A stretch of 64,000 nt of DNA. Origin: Arenibaculum pallidiluteum. GTDB lineage: Bacteria > Pseudomonadota > Alphaproteobacteria > Azospirillales > Azospirillaceae. Made by a program: the position numbers and the translations under genes. This document shows, piece by piece, positions 17,680-27,084 of the stretch. The notes under the pieces were generated by a model that was given only the letters and a program-made list of their open reading frames with translations, searched no databases and was not told the origin of the DNA. The stretch is from NCBI RefSeq assembly GCF_017355985.1, contig NZ_JAFIQU010000017.1, positions 62,001 to 126,000 on the forward strand, given 5' to 3'. The first letter of the stretch is position 1, and every line of letters begins with the position of its first letter.

Positions 17680-18672
17680 TTACTTGCCCATTTCCTTATG
17701 GACGGCGGCCTTCGCCTCCACGAGGTTCAGCTTCTGGTAGGCGGCCTCGCCGGCCTTGCGGAAGGCCGCGAGGTCGACGTCCTCGACCACGGTCATGCCG
17801 CGCTGCTTGAGCTGGTCCTTGATGGCCACCGCGGACTCGGCGATCTTCTTCGAGGTCTCCTGGCCGGCCTTGCGGCACTCCTCGACCAGCGCCGTCTGGT
17901 ACTCCTTGGGCAGCTTGTCGAAGAACTTGGCGCTGACCACCTCGAAGTTGACCAGCAGGATGTGCTTGGTCTCGTTGGCGTACTTCAGCACCTCGTAGAA
18001 GCGCCCGCCGGGGATGTTGGCGTAGACCAGCTCGACGCCGTCGATCGCCCGCTGCTGCAGGGCCGGGTACATCTCGCCGAAGGCCATGGCGACCGGCGAG
18101 GCGCCGAGCGCACGGATCGACTCCTGCCAGATCGGCGCCGGGGGCGTGCGCACGCGCTGGCCCTTCAGGTCGTCCGGGGTCTTCACGGGCTTGTTGGTGA
18201 AGAACTGGCGGAAGCCCTGCACCCAGTCGAAGCAGACGATGCGCAGGCCGTGCTTCTCGGCGAGCTCGCTCTCCCACTTCTTCATGGTCGGCGAGTCGGC
18301 GAGCTTGCTGACGTCCTCGAGGGATTCGAGGAAGTAGGGGCCATTGACCACCGCCAGGCCGGGCACGTAGGTGCCCAGGCGCGCGGCGTCGGTGTTCTGG
18401 CCGACATTGGCGCCCTGGCGCATCTGCTCGATGATGTCCTCCTCGACGCCGAGCTGGGCGCTGTGGAAGATCTGCAGCTTCAGCCCGCCGTTGGTGCGCT
18501 CCTCGACGCGCTTGGCCCAGGCCTGGAAGCCCTCGTGGAACGGCTCCGTCGGGGCGAGCACGTGGTTGAGGCGAAGCGTGAACTTCTCCTGCGCCTGCGC
18601 AGCCGTGCTGCCCAGCGCGGCCAAGCCCAGAACGGCGCAGAAGGACGCCAGCGTCTTCTTGAAGGACTTCAC
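17680..18672 (-). CDS. TRAP transporter substrate-binding protein, DctP family (orphan)
   Basis: A 330-residue DctP-type periplasmic protein. The signal peptide (MKSFKKTLASFCAVLGLAAL, cleavage after AQA) precedes EKFTLRLNHVLAPTEPFHEGF. The conserved carboxylate-binding Arg lies in the LKGQRVRTPPAPIWQESIRALGA region. It is of the C4-dicarboxylate/sialic-acid type. No DctQ or DctM genes adjoin it. The next gene upstream on the same strand encodes a chemoreceptor, so this protein may deliver ligand to the receptor rather than, or as well as, to a permease; that is inference. Confidence 0.88.
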   Translation of the reverse strand: MKSFKKTLASFCAVLGLAALGSTAAQAQEKFTLRLNHVLAPTEPFHEGFQAWAKRVEERTNGGLKLQIFHSAQLGVEEDIIEQMRQGANVGQNTDAARLGTYVPGLAVVNGPYFLESLEDVSKLADSPTMKKWESELAEKHGLRIVCFDWVQGFRQFFTNKPVKTPDDLKGQRVRTPPAPIWQESIRALGASPVAMAFGEMYPALQQRAIDGVELVYANIPGGRFYEVLKYANETKHILLVNFEVVSAKFFDKLPKEYQTALVEECRKAGQETSKKIAESAVAIKDQLKQRGMTVVEDVDLAAFRKAGEAAYQKLNLVEAKAAVHKEMGK

Positions 18673-18789
18673 TTGATCGGATCCTCGGAGGTGATGGTGG
18701 GGTCTGCGATGCGGTAGGGTCGCAGGGTTCGGGGCGAGGTCGCCGATGCCGGCGCCTCGCCTTCTTCTGTGTCCGGCGGCGCCGCGGCC

Positions 18790-21396
18790 TCAGGCCGAGC
18801 GGATCTGCCGGAGCACGGTCTCGATGTCGTGCCGGAGCGTTTCAGCCTGCTGCGAGACCTCCGCCGAGGCGCCGAGCACCTGGGAGGCGGCCGTGCCGGT
18901 CCGGGCCGTCGCCGAGGACACCGTCTCCATGCTGGAGAACAGCGCGCTTGTGCCCGCCGCCGCCTGCTCGACGTTGCGGGCGATCTCGCGGGTTCCCGCC
19001 TCCTGCTGCTCGACCGCCGCCGCGATGCCGGCGGAGATCTCGTTCAGCGAGGCGATTGTGTTCGCGATCCGGCGGATCGCATTCGCCGCCTCGGTCGTGA
19101 CGGACTGGATCGAGCCGATCTGCTGGGCGATCTGTTCGGTCGCGCTCGCCGTCTGGTTCGCGAGGTTCTTCACCTCGCTTGCCACCACCGCGAAGCCCTT
19201 GCCTGCCTCGCCGGCGCGGGCGGCCTCGATGGTGGCGTTCAGCGCCAGCAGGTTCGTCTGGCTCGCGATGTCCTGGATGAGCTGGACGACCATCCCGATC
19301 TCGGTCGCGGCGCTCTGCAGCGTCTGGACGGTCTGGTCGGTGCGCTTCGCCTCCTCGGCGGCCTGGCCGGTGAAGCGCGAGCTGTCCGCCATCTGGCGCC
19401 CGATTTCCGCGATCGAGGCCGAGAGCTCCTGCGCGGCGGCCGAGATCGTCTCGACATTCCCGCGGGTTTGGTCGGCCGTGGCCGCGGCGCCAGAGACCTC
19501 CGACTGGTTCTGCGCGGCGGACTGGGTCATCTCCCCGGCCATTCCGTGCATCTCCTCCGCGCGGGCCGAGAGCGTTCCGACGACCTGCTTGATGGTGCGC
19601 TCCAGGTCGTCGGCGAGCCCCAGCATGCTGGCGCGGCGCTCCTCGGCGGCGCGGGTGCGCTCGGCCTCGGCGCGGGCGTTCGCGCCCTCGACCTCGCGGG
19701 CAGTGTCGCGGAACACCACGAGCGCCTGCGCCATGTCGGCGATCTCGTCCCTGCCCCCGGCCTTGATGGGATGGTCGAGGTTGCCGGCGGCGATGACGCG
19801 CATGGCCTCGGCCAGCGCGACCAGGCGCGCGACGATGTGCCGGCCGACGACGAGCCAGACGATCAGGGCCGAAGCGATCACGCTGAAGACCGCAAGCCCG
19901 GTCAGCAGGGCGCGGCCCTGGCCGACCGCGGCCCCCGCGGCGCTGCCAGCGCGCGTGGCCCGCTCGCCCGCCGTCTGCACCAGCATCGCCGCGGCCTCGC
20001 TCAGGCGGGACGCCGACAGGGCGTTGGCCTCCAGCAGCGCGGCGCCGTCACGCGCGGCCTCCAGCACCGCGCGCCGGACCGCGAAGACGCCGGCATCGCC
20101 AGCGCCGTACGCCAGGAGCGCCCGCGCGCCCTCGGCAAGCGGGGCGTTGCCGGCGGCGATGGCCTCGACGCGCTTCTCGTATTCCGAACGGCTGGCCTCG
20201 AAAGCCTGCTGGAGCCCGTCCACCGCGGCGAGGCTCGAGGCCATTCCGGCTTGGTTGATCTCGCCCGCCAGCAGGTTGCTGAAGGCCGCCAGCTCGAGCA
20301 GGGTGCGCAGGGAGGCAAGGTCCCGCGTCACGTCGCCCAGCTTGTCCGAGGCCTCCATCTTCAGATCGACGGTCGAGAGCTTGAAGGCGCCTCGGGTCAT
20401 GCGCAGGATGCGCTCCGTCGTGCCCTGGAGCGGCTGGTCGAGCTCGACCGCCTTCTGCACGGCATCCGCGATGCGCGCCGACAGCGCGGCCCGTTCCTGC
20501 GCGGAGGTGCCGGCCGACAGGGCCTGGCGCTTCCACTCGAACGCGTCGGTCGGCTGCATGCCGAGCTTCATCAGGCTCTCGACCTGGGCGCCGAGCTGCT
20601 CCCATTCGCTGTTCGAGAACCGCTTCGCGCCGGCGACCGCCGCGGGGATGCCGCCGCTGAACGCGCCCATCAGCCGGTTGACCGTGTCGACATCGGAGGC
20701 CTGGGGCAGGTTGCGGATCGAATCCACCATGGCCCTGAGCGCCAGCCTTGTCTCGTAGACCGCGATGAGATCGGCGCTCGCCTGCGTATCCAGGCGGTCG
20801 GCGGTGGTCGTGATCACGCTGTCGAGCTGGCCCGTCGAGTTGCCGAGCGCCGCCGTCTTCTGCTCCACCGCGGGCTCGACCATGGCCCGGAGCTTTTGAT
20901 GCGCATCGTTCAGCCCGGCCAGGATGCCCGCGCCGCGCGCATCGGCCTCCAGGCCGGCCTGCACCGAGCGGTCCAGGCTCGCGAGGTTCCCGAACATCGC
21001 CTGCGCCTCGGACTTGATCCTGTCGAGGACCTGCTGCGGCGCTCCGAGCTGCTCCGCCTTGGCGATCAGCTCGTTGAGGTGGTTCTGGTTGCGCTGCAGG
21101 TCGCCCTTCAGCGTCCCGCGCCGCTCCTGCGAATCGGCCGCAGCCAGGGCCGGCGCCACGGCGACGATCCGCGCGCTTTCCGCGGCCAGCCCGTGGGCGG
21201 CCGAGAGGCTCGGAATGCTGTCGTCGATGACCTGCGTCAGCGCATCGTCGATGGTGTCGAAGGAGAGCCAGCCCACACCGGCGCCAAGCACCGCGAAGGC
21301 CGAGATCGTGCTGACCGAAAGCAGAAGCTTCCGCCCGATGCCGAATGCCGCGCCCGGAATGGCGGGACGGCCGCCGTCGATGGTGGTGCCGCTCAT
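18790..21396 (-). CDS. Methyl-accepting chemotaxis protein with long helical sensor domain
   Basis: A chemoreceptor of about 868 residues (879 if started at 21429). After a short cytoplasmic start comes TM1 ([21 protein letters not shown]), a roughly 440-residue helical periplasmic domain with repeated Ala/Leu-rich helices and [15 protein letters not shown]2 ([20 protein letters not shown]), a HAMP domain ([24 protein letters not shown]) and the signalling hairpin whose tip is the conserved [20 protein letters not shown]. The two-helix repeat in the sensor resembles HBM/TorS-like modules that bind organic acids. ATG 21396 is preferred because GGAAGG lies upstream. No C-terminal CheR pentapeptide is present. 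Confidence 0.9.
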   Translation of the reverse strand: MSGTTIDGGRPAIPGAAFGIGRKLLLSVSTISAFAVLGAGVGWLSFDTIDDALTQVIDDSIPSLSAAHGLAAESARIVAVAPALAAADSQERRGTLKGDLQRNQNHLNELIAKAEQLGAPQQVLDRIKSEAQAMFGNLASLDRSVQAGLEADARGAGILAGLNDAHQKLRAMVEPAVEQKTAALGNSTGQLDSVITTTADRLDTQASADLIAVYETRLALRAMVDSIRNLPQASDVDTVNRLMGAFSGGIPAAVAGAKRFSNSEWEQLGAQVESLMKLGMQPTDAFEWKRQALSAGTSAQERAALSARIADAVQKAVELDQPLQGTTERILRMTRGAFKLSTVDLKMEASDKLGDVTRDLASLRTLLELAAFSNLLAGEINQAGMASSLAAVDGLQQAFEASRSEYEKRVEAIAAGNAPLAEGARALLAYGAGDAGVFAVRRAVLEAARDGAALLEANALSASRLSEAAAMLVQTAGERATRAGSAAGAAVGQGRALLTGLAVFSVIASALIVWLVVGRHIVARLVALAEAMRVIAAGNLDHPIKAGGRDEIADMAQALVVFRDTAREVEGANARAEAERTRAAEERRASMLGLADDLERTIKQVVGTLSARAEEMHGMAGEMTQSAAQNQSEVSGAAATADQTRGNVETISAAAQELSASIAEIGRQMADSSRFTGQAAEEAKRTDQTVQTLQSAATEIGMVVQLIQDIASQTNLLALNATIEAARAGEAGKGFAVVASEVKNLANQTASATEQIAQQIGSIQSVTTEAANAIRRIANTIASLNEISAGIAAAVEQQEAGTREIARNVEQAAAGTSALFSSMETVSSATARTGTAASQVLGASAEVSQQAETLRHDIETVLRQIRSA

Positions 21397-21798
21397 TGCC
21401 CCTTTGCCTTCCTTGAAGAACTTCGCCATCGGCGCGACCGCCTCCCCTGAAGACGGAACGACACCGGCATCACCCAGGCGTTGTGCGGCAAGATTTTTAA
21501 AAAATTGTCAAAGGTAAAAATGAACAGATTTACGCTCTATTATCCAATACCGAGAGCATAGCATTCGAAGATCGATTGCTTCCTTTGCGAACAGGATAGC
21601 GATCGGTGACGGCCGTGGCCCGCAGCCGCCCGTCGAGTTGGCCGAACCTTCGGCGGGCCATCCAAGGCCGAGCGTGTCGATGCACTGCGCCGCAGGGTTT
21701 GCGACGGCAGGATCGTTCCTTAATCGCAACGACCTGCCTTGCCAAACAAAGTGCGGTCGGCTAAGCCGCGGCATTCGAACATTTGGAGAACGCCGATC
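21397..21798. promoter_or_regulatory. AT-rich control region upstream of the chemoreceptor and S24-like genes
   Basis: Two genes diverge here. The stretch at about 21488-21560 is strikingly AT-rich. On the minus strand a TTGACA hexamer (21506-21511) could be the -35 element of the chemoreceptor promoter, although no matching -10 is obvious. On the plus strand GGAG at 21785-21788 precedes the TTG start of the S24-like gene. No further gene is seen. Confidence 0.35.
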
Positions 21799-22122
21799 TT
21801 GCTCGACCACCCTGATCTAGCCGCCGGATCTCCGGTTCCGGTCCGGTACACCGAAGCCTTTCCGGCTGCGCTGCCGGACGAAACTGCCGAAATCCCCTCG
21901 CTGGTGCGTCCTGACCCGGAGAATGCCTTCGCCGTTCGGGCAAGAGCCGATGGGCCCTGCGGTATACGCGCCGGGGACGTCATCGTGGCCGATCGGTCGC
22001 TCTCGGCGAAGCCGGGAGCCCTTGTGGTGACCGATATCGGACATGCGCTCCGCGTCTCGGAGCATCCCGCCGAGGGTGTCCGCATGGGCATCGTGCGCGC
22101 GATCTTGAGGCGCAGGGGCTGA
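21799..22122 (+). CDS. S24/LexA-UmuD-like protein lacking the catalytic Ser-Lys dyad
   Basis: A 107-residue protein that follows the fold of the peptidase S24 family: a PSLVRPDPENAFAVRARADG strand corresponding to the region before the nucleophile, then IRAGDVIVADRSLSAKPGALVV, the strongest family match, and a final HALRVSEH strand. In active LexA/UmuD proteins the first region ends GDSM and the last carries a Lys (VKRL). Here the Ser is replaced (ADGPCG) and the Lys position is Arg, so self-cleavage is unlikely. I start at TTG 21799, which has GGAGA nine bases upstream. It may be a decoy or regulatory relic. Confidence 0.55.
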   Translation: MLDHPDLAAGSPVPVRYTEAFPAALPDETAEIPSLVRPDPENAFAVRARADGPCGIRAGDVIVADRSLSAKPGALVVTDIGHALRVSEHPAEGVRMGIVRAILRRRG

Positions 22123-22506
22123 GGCTCGGCCCTTCACAGCCGACAGTTGGGGATCGACAAGGAAGCCGTGACGATCATGTGACAGGCGGCAGTGAGCAGG
22201 TTGAAGCGATGCAGCGCGCCCCCAAATTCACGTTGTCGGGCGCTGGGCGCCCGGCGTTTAGCCTCCCTGTTCAACTCCGGCCGCGCCAGTGAGGCAGCGG
22301 CCTTTTTCTTTGGTCGCTGCCGGGATCGGATCTTCCGAGCCGGACTGCAGCGCCAACCATCCGGGCTGCAAGTGCCTGGTCATTCCGAAGCAGAGGGCAT
22401 CCGGGGCCGGCCTGCCGGCGACCGCGGCGGCGATCGCCAACGACGTGGCGCAGGGGCTTTCGAGCGGATTGCAGCGCGTCGTTGCAGGCCCGCCGCGCCC
22501 GCCCGC
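22123..22506. other. Intergenic region, no recognised gene
   Basis: The 384 bases between the S24-like gene and the pseudogene contain a short GC palindrome around 22235-22255 (GGGCGCTGGGCGCCC) and a T-run (GGCCTTTTTCTTTGG) near 22300, possibly remnants of a terminator. Translations on either strand have no recognisable domain. The right end is the boundary of the sequence duplicated from 29890 onward. Confidence 0.4.
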
Positions 22507-23130
22507 TCAGGCGCCGGGGCGCTCGAAGATCACTGAGCGGTCGATCTCCGCCAGGCTGGCCCGTCCGGTCAGGGCCATGGCGACCTCGAACTCGGTCTGC
22601 AGGATGGTCAGCATGTGCGCGACGCCCACCGCGCCGCCGACCGCAAGGGCGTGCAGGACCGGCTGCCCGACCAGCACGGCGGCGGCGCCGAGGGCGATCG
22701 CCTTGAGGATGTCCGTGCCGCGGCGGATGCCGCCATCCATCACGACGGGCGGGCGTCCGGCGGCCCTTTCGGCGACCAGCGGCAGGACGCCGATCCGGGG
22801 CTGCCGGGAAGGGTCGGCACGAAGTCGTCGGGCTCCATGCCCGCCAGGTTGGCCGCCGAGATTCCATCGGGCAGGCGGAAGCCCGCGCGCTGCTCCATGC
22901 TGCGGATCCCGTTGACCGGCGCATCGACCGTCAGCACCAGGGCCCTGTAGCCCGGCGCCAGGGCCCAAGCCTCGATCCTGTTCAGCCGGGCCCCCTGCGC
23001 GGCGCGGTAGCGAGCGAGAAACGCGGCCGAATACGGCGGTCCGTTGGCCGGGCTCGAACATGTTCAGCGCGGGATCGGCGGCGACGGGATCGCTCTCGTC
23101 GATCACCGAGGGATCGATCCAGAACCGCAT
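22507..23130 (-). pseudogene. Chimeric pseudogene: alpha/beta-hydrolase fragment joined to an FMN alpha-hydroxy-acid oxidase remnant
   Basis: Read right to left, about 23130-22965 encodes MRFWIDPSVIDESDP then DPALNMFEP, shifts frame by one inserted G near 23051, and continues NGPPYSAAFLARYRAAQGA, which looks like an alpha/beta-hydrolase family segment. At GYRALV the frame runs into VLTVDAPVNGIRSMEQRAGF and on to SLAEIDRSVIFERPGA, nearly identical to the intact oxidase gene at 29906-30994. The middle of the oxidase, about 65-70 residues including NHGGRTLD, is deleted at about 22795 with a further frameshift. The catalytic centre is lost, so it cannot make a working enzyme. Confidence 0.8.
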
Positions 23131-23225
23131 GAGGCTGCATAGCCTTCCGAATCGAGTGCTTCGCAACGGCTCGAAATGACGGTATCAATTTGATTAGCCA
23201 ACAAACTACCCCCTCAAGGGGGATA

Positions 23226-24056
23226 ATGTTCCCGGACCAAACAAATGAAGTTGCGGTGTCGACAGGACGGGAGCGGTCGGTCCAGACCTACATAGCCCTC
23301 GCGGTGGACGCGATCGGCACCACCCGGTTCGAGGAGGCCTTCATGGCCGCCATCAACCATCTGGTGCTGGTCGACCACTGCACGCTGAACAGCTACAGCG
23401 AGGACGAGGGCCTGACCTCCGTCGTGGTGGCCAGCCGCATCGACACCGCGACCGCCCGGTCGGTCACCCGCGCCTATGTCGACGGAGGCTATGAGCTCGA
23501 CCCGAACTTCCCGGACCTGCGCCGCTATGTCAGGACCCGGCGCGTGATCATTCGAGCGCACGATCCGCGGCGCATCCAGTCCAAGGCCTACCGGGACCGC
23601 TTCTACAGCGGCGTCGACGTCGTCGATAAGATCGCCCTGATCTGGTACGCGGACTTCAAGGCCTACAACCTGAATCTGTACCGGACCAGCGCCTCGGGCC
23701 CCTATATGCCGGCCGAGAAGGCCATCGTGATCGAATGGGGCGAGGTCATTGCCAGCATCGCACGGCAGCACTGTCAGCACTTCCTGGTCCAGAAGGACCT
23801 CTCGACCGGCAACATGCTCGCCTTTCTCGAGCGTCTCGCCACCGCCGCCAAGATTCCCCTGACCCGGCGCGAACTCGACGTCTGCTCCCGGATCGCGCTC
23901 GGATACCGCATGGAGGGAATCGCGGCCGATCTCGGCATCGGCTTCGAGAGCGCGGTCAGCTACCGGAAGGCCGCCTACCGCAAGCTCGGCATCTCCTCTC
24001 AAGGCGAATTGTTCGGCCTGTGCCTGCGAAACCTCCACCAGTTCGTCCGCAGATGA
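23226..24056 (+). CDS. LuxR-type transcriptional regulator
   Basis: A 276-residue regulator with a C-terminal GerE/LuxR helix-turn-helix (LTRRELDVCSRIALGYRMEG, then SYRKAAYRKLGISSQGELF). The N-terminal 190 residues have no recognised ligand domain but are conserved-looking (YIALAVDAIGTTRFEEAFM, VDHCTLNSYSEDEG). ATG 23226 follows AAGGGGG; a TTG at 23190 would add 12 residues. It lies directly before, and on the same strand as, the MBL-TRAP operon, whose control is the natural inference. Confidence 0.85.
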   Translation: MFPDQTNEVAVSTGRERSVQTYIALAVDAIGTTRFEEAFMAAINHLVLVDHCTLNSYSEDEGLTSVVVASRIDTATARSVTRAYVDGGYELDPNFPDLRRYVRTRRVIIRAHDPRRIQSKAYRDRFYSGVDVVDKIALIWYADFKAYNLNLYRTSASGPYMPAEKAIVIEWGEVIASIARQHCQHFLVQKDLSTGNMLAFLERLATAAKIPLTRRELDVCSRIALGYRMEGIAADLGIGFESAVSYRKAAYRKLGISSQGELFGLCLRNLHQFVRR

Positions 24057-24198
24057 CCGGCGGCTGCGGAGGCTGGCGGAAGCGGGCCTTCGCCTCGTCC
24101 GTTCCCCCTTTTCGGGGGAGCGACGCTCGACATCGGGACTGGTAGCCTCACTGATAATTTGCGGGCGAACAATCAGCCCGAGGACGGGAGGAAACTAG

Positions 24199-25155
24199 AT
24201 GTCGAAGCCCTTCGCCTCGACGGCCGACACGGTCAAGCCGCGCCTCGAAGCCGTGCGCCTGTCGGACAATGTCTATGCCTTCGTCAGCGGCATCGACCCG
24301 ACGAACGGGCTCGTGGTCGGGAAGGACTGCTGCGTGGTCGTGGACACCCGCGCGACGCCCAGGCTGGCGCGGGAACTGATCGCGGCGATCCGGGAAATCA
24401 CCGACAAGCCGATCCGCTACGTGGCGCTGACCCATTACCACGCGGTCCGCACCATGGGCTTCGGCGCCTTCGACCAAGGCTGCGAGGTGATCGCGAGCGC
24501 CGGCACGCGCGAGCTGATCATGGAACGCGGCCAGGAAGACTTCGAGAGCGAGGCGCGCCGGTTCCCGCGCCTGTTCGAAGGCGTCGAGGAGATCACCGGG
24601 CTGACCTGGCCGCTGATCACCTTTCCGGAGCGCATGAGTCTCTGGCTTGGGAACACCGAGGTTCAGCTGATCAGCGCGGGCCGAGCCCACACGGCCGGCG
24701 ACACGCTGGTCTGGCTGCCGCGCGAAGGTGTGTTGTGGGGCGGCGACGTGACCGACAACCACACCATCCCCTACATGGGCGACAGCTATCCCGGTTCCTG
24801 GCCGACGGTGCTGGACACGGTGCGTGCGATCCGGCCCAAGGTGCTGGTGCCGGGACGGAACGGCGTCGTCAGCGAGCCCCGGGAGATCGGCCGCGTCCTC
24901 GACGAGACCCGCTCCTATGTCGAGACGATCACCGACGCAGCCGGCGCCGCGGTGGCGGCGGGCGAGCCGCTCAAGGCCGCCGCTGCACGGATCCGCGCGG
25001 CCTTGACGCCAAGCTTCGGCGACTGGCCGCTCTTCGAGCACTGCCTGCCCTTCAACGTGGTCCGGGCCGTCGATTTCGTGTCCGGCATCCAGCATCCGCG
25101 AATCTGGACGGCCGAGCGCGATGCGGCGATGTGGAACGAGTTGCAGGGGGATTGA
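24199..25155 (+). CDS. MBL-fold metallo-hydrolase with atypical metal motif
   Basis: A 318-residue metallo-beta-lactamase-fold protein. The usual HxHxDH motif reads THYHAVRTMG, that is HxH kept but Asp-His replaced by Val-Arg, so the second metal site is probably missing. Other fold marks are VVVDTRATPRLARELI, a GRAHTAGDTLVWLP His loop, and GGDVTDNH, the metal-bridging Asp. Related proteins occur in TRAP operons and in quinoprotein-associated systems. ATG 24199 has GGAGG upstream. It probably acts on the compound imported by the DctQM system downstream. Confidence 0.82.
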   Translation: MSKPFASTADTVKPRLEAVRLSDNVYAFVSGIDPTNGLVVGKDCCVVVDTRATPRLARELIAAIREITDKPIRYVALTHYHAVRTMGFGAFDQGCEVIASAGTRELIMERGQEDFESEARRFPRLFEGVEEITGLTWPLITFPERMSLWLGNTEVQLISAGRAHTAGDTLVWLPREGVLWGGDVTDNHTIPYMGDSYPGSWPTVLDTVRAIRPKVLVPGRNGVVSEPREIGRVLDETRSYVETITDAAGAAVAAGEPLKAAAARIRAALTPSFGDWPLFEHCLPFNVVRAVDFVSGIQHPRIWTAERDAAMWNELQGD

Positions 25156-25156
25156 G

Positions 25157-25735
25157 ATGCATTCTCCGGCCGAGCGACTGAAACGCGCCGAGGAGGCATT
25201 CTTCCGGCCCTTCGCCTGGGCCTCGGCCGCGCTGGTGCTGCCGCTGGTCGCGATCATCCTCGTCAGCGTCGTGACCTCCGCATTGCGGGTCAACACGCTT
25301 GCACGGTGGGAGACTCCGGTCCCGCTCTTCGGAACCGCGATCACGCTGAACAGCCTGATCGACCTCCAATGGTACCTCTTCGCCATCGGGGTCATGCTGG
25401 CGGCGGCTCCGGCCTGGTCCCGCGAGCAGCATGTGCGGGTGGACTTCATCTACGAGACGCTGCAGGCGCGGGCGCGGGCCGCGGTCAACCTGGTGGGCCA
25501 CCTGGTCTTCGCGCTGCCGTTCCTCATCCTGTTGCTGCCGGCGACCTATCGGACGGCCATGACCTCCTACGTCCGCGGCGAGGGTTCCGCCCAGGGCGGG
25601 CTGATCCACACTTTCGTCGTCAAGGCCTTCATGCCCTTCGGCTTCTCGCTGCTGCTGGCCTTCGTGGCCGTGGACATCGTGCGGCAGGCGCTGATCGTCT
25701 TCACCCCCACGCGCAACGGTGGCGCAGGATCATGA
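25157..25735 (+). CDS. dctQ: TRAP transporter small permease (DctQ)
   Basis: A 192-residue four-helix membrane protein of the DctQ family: TM1 around WASAALVLPLVAIILVSVV, the conserved LQWYLFAIGVMLAAAP segment, and WSREQHVRVDFIYE, the family signature before TM3. It starts one base after the MBL gene and ends in an ATGA overlap with dctM. Together with DctM it forms the sodium-driven membrane unit. The small extra loop before TM2 is normal for the mannitol/chloroaromatic-type subfamily. Confidence 0.9.
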   Translation: MHSPAERLKRAEEAFFRPFAWASAALVLPLVAIILVSVVTSALRVNTLARWETPVPLFGTAITLNSLIDLQWYLFAIGVMLAAAPAWSREQHVRVDFIYETLQARARAAVNLVGHLVFALPFLILLLPATYRTAMTSYVRGEGSAQGGLIHTFVVKAFMPFGFSLLLAFVAVDIVRQALIVFTPTRNGGAGS

Positions 25736-27054
25736 GCGGCGAGTATCTCCTCCCCCTGGCAATGCTCGCCGCCATGCTCGGCGGCATCCTGATCGGCTAT
25801 CCGGTCGCCCTCGTGCTGGGCGGGTCGGCGGCCGTGTTCCTGCTGTCCTCCGACCTGCCGGCCAGCTTCGTCAACCTCATGGCGTCGCGGATCTACGCCA
25901 ATGCACTGGGCAACTGGCTGCTGGTCTGCATCCCGATGTTCGTGTTCATGGGCTTGGTCCTGGAACGCACGGGAACGGCCGTGCGCGCCCTGACCACGCT
26001 CCAGACCGCCATGGGGCGGATGCCGGGCGGCCTCGCGATCGCCGTGCTGATCGTCGGCACGCTGCTCGCGGCCGCCTCGGGCATCGTCGGGGCTTCGGTC
26101 GTGCTGCTCGGCACGCTGGCCGTGCCCCAGATGCGGGCGGCGGGTTATTCTCGGCCGCTCTCCGCAGGCATCGTCTGCGGCGCGGGGACGCTCGCGATCC
26201 TGATTCCCCCGTCGATCATGCTGGTCCTCTTTTCGGACCTTCTGAACGTCTCGGTCGGCGACCTGTTCGCGGGCGCGCTCGTGCCCGGGCTGATCCTGGC
26301 CGGCAGCTACGCCGTGCTGATCGCCGTATGGGCCTTGCTGGATCCCCGCGCCGCGCCGCGCAGCGCGTTGGGAGGCGTGAGCGCCGTTGCGATGCTCCGC
26401 GACACGCTCCCGCTTGCCCTCCTGATCTTCTGCGTGCTCGGCTCGATCCTCCTGGGCTACGCGACACCGACCGAGGCGAGCGCGCTCGGGGCGGTCGGCT
26501 CGCTCGTGATCGCGGCCTTCACCCGCACGCTGACGCCCAGGCTCCTCTACGAGACCACGCTGCAGACGGCGTATACGACCGCCATGGTCATGCTGGTCAC
26601 GGTGGGCGCCACCTGCTTCAGCGCGGTCTTCCGGGGCGTCGGCGGCGAGGACATGATCCTCGATGGGCTGAAGTTCCTGCAGCTCGGCGCCTGGGGGACG
26701 TTGATGCTCCTGATGGCCGTCATCTTCGTTCTCGGCTGCTTTCTGGACTGGCTCGAGATTAGCCTGATCACCCTGCCGATCTTCGGCGCCGTCATCGGCA
26801 ACCTCGACTTCGGCTTCGGCCTGTCGCAGCAGCAGACGCTGCTGTGGTTCGCGGTCCTGGTGGCGATCAATCTCCAGACCAGCTTCCTGTCGCCCCCTTT
26901 CGGCTTCTCGCTCTTCTACCTGCGGGCGGTCACGCGCGACGTCCTGTCGAACCGCGACATCTATCTCGGCATCGTCCCCTTCATCGCAATGCAGCTCGTG
27001 GTGCTGGGGCTGTTCATGATCTTTCCGGGCCTGATCGTCTGGCCCGTCAAATAG
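25732..27054 (+). CDS. dctM: TRAP transporter large permease (DctM)
   Basis: A 440-residue DctM-type secondary transporter with about 12 hydrophobic segments. Family patterns are IGYPVALVLGGSAAVFLLSS at the N-terminus, LVCIPMFVFMGLVLERTG, GIVGASVVLLGTLAVPQM and LAILIPPSIMLVLFSDL. The late segment GCFLDWLEISLITLPIF is typical of the type that takes mannitol or chloroaromatic-like acids. The ATG overlaps the dctQ stop by four bases. Confidence 0.93.
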   Translation: MSGEYLLPLAMLAAMLGGILIGYPVALVLGGSAAVFLLSSDLPASFVNLMASRIYANALGNWLLVCIPMFVFMGLVLERTGTAVRALTTLQTAMGRMPGGLAIAVLIVGTLLAAASGIVGASVVLLGTLAVPQMRAAGYSRPLSAGIVCGAGTLAILIPPSIMLVLFSDLLNVSVGDLFAGALVPGLILAGSYAVLIAVWALLDPRAAPRSALGGVSAVAMLRDTLPLALLIFCVLGSILLGYATPTEASALGAVGSLVIAAFTRTLTPRLLYETTLQTAYTTAMVMLVTVGATCFSAVFRGVGGEDMILDGLKFLQLGAWGTLMLLMAVIFVLGCFLDWLEISLITLPIFGAVIGNLDFGFGLSQQQTLLWFAVLVAINLQTSFLSPPFGFSLFYLRAVTRDVLSNRDIYLGIVPFIAMQLVVLGLFMIFPGLIVWPVK

Positions 27055-27084
27055 AACACCAAACAGAACAAGGGAAGGAGCACC

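Noticed and set aside
22235..22320. Small RNA or tRNA-like structure before the pseudogene
   Set aside because: A GC palindrome and a T-run are present but they do not form a consistent cloverleaf or terminator.
22507..22780. Intact short FMN-oxidase gene
   Set aside because: Only the C-terminal barrel end is in frame; the active-site His region is deleted and there is no start signal.
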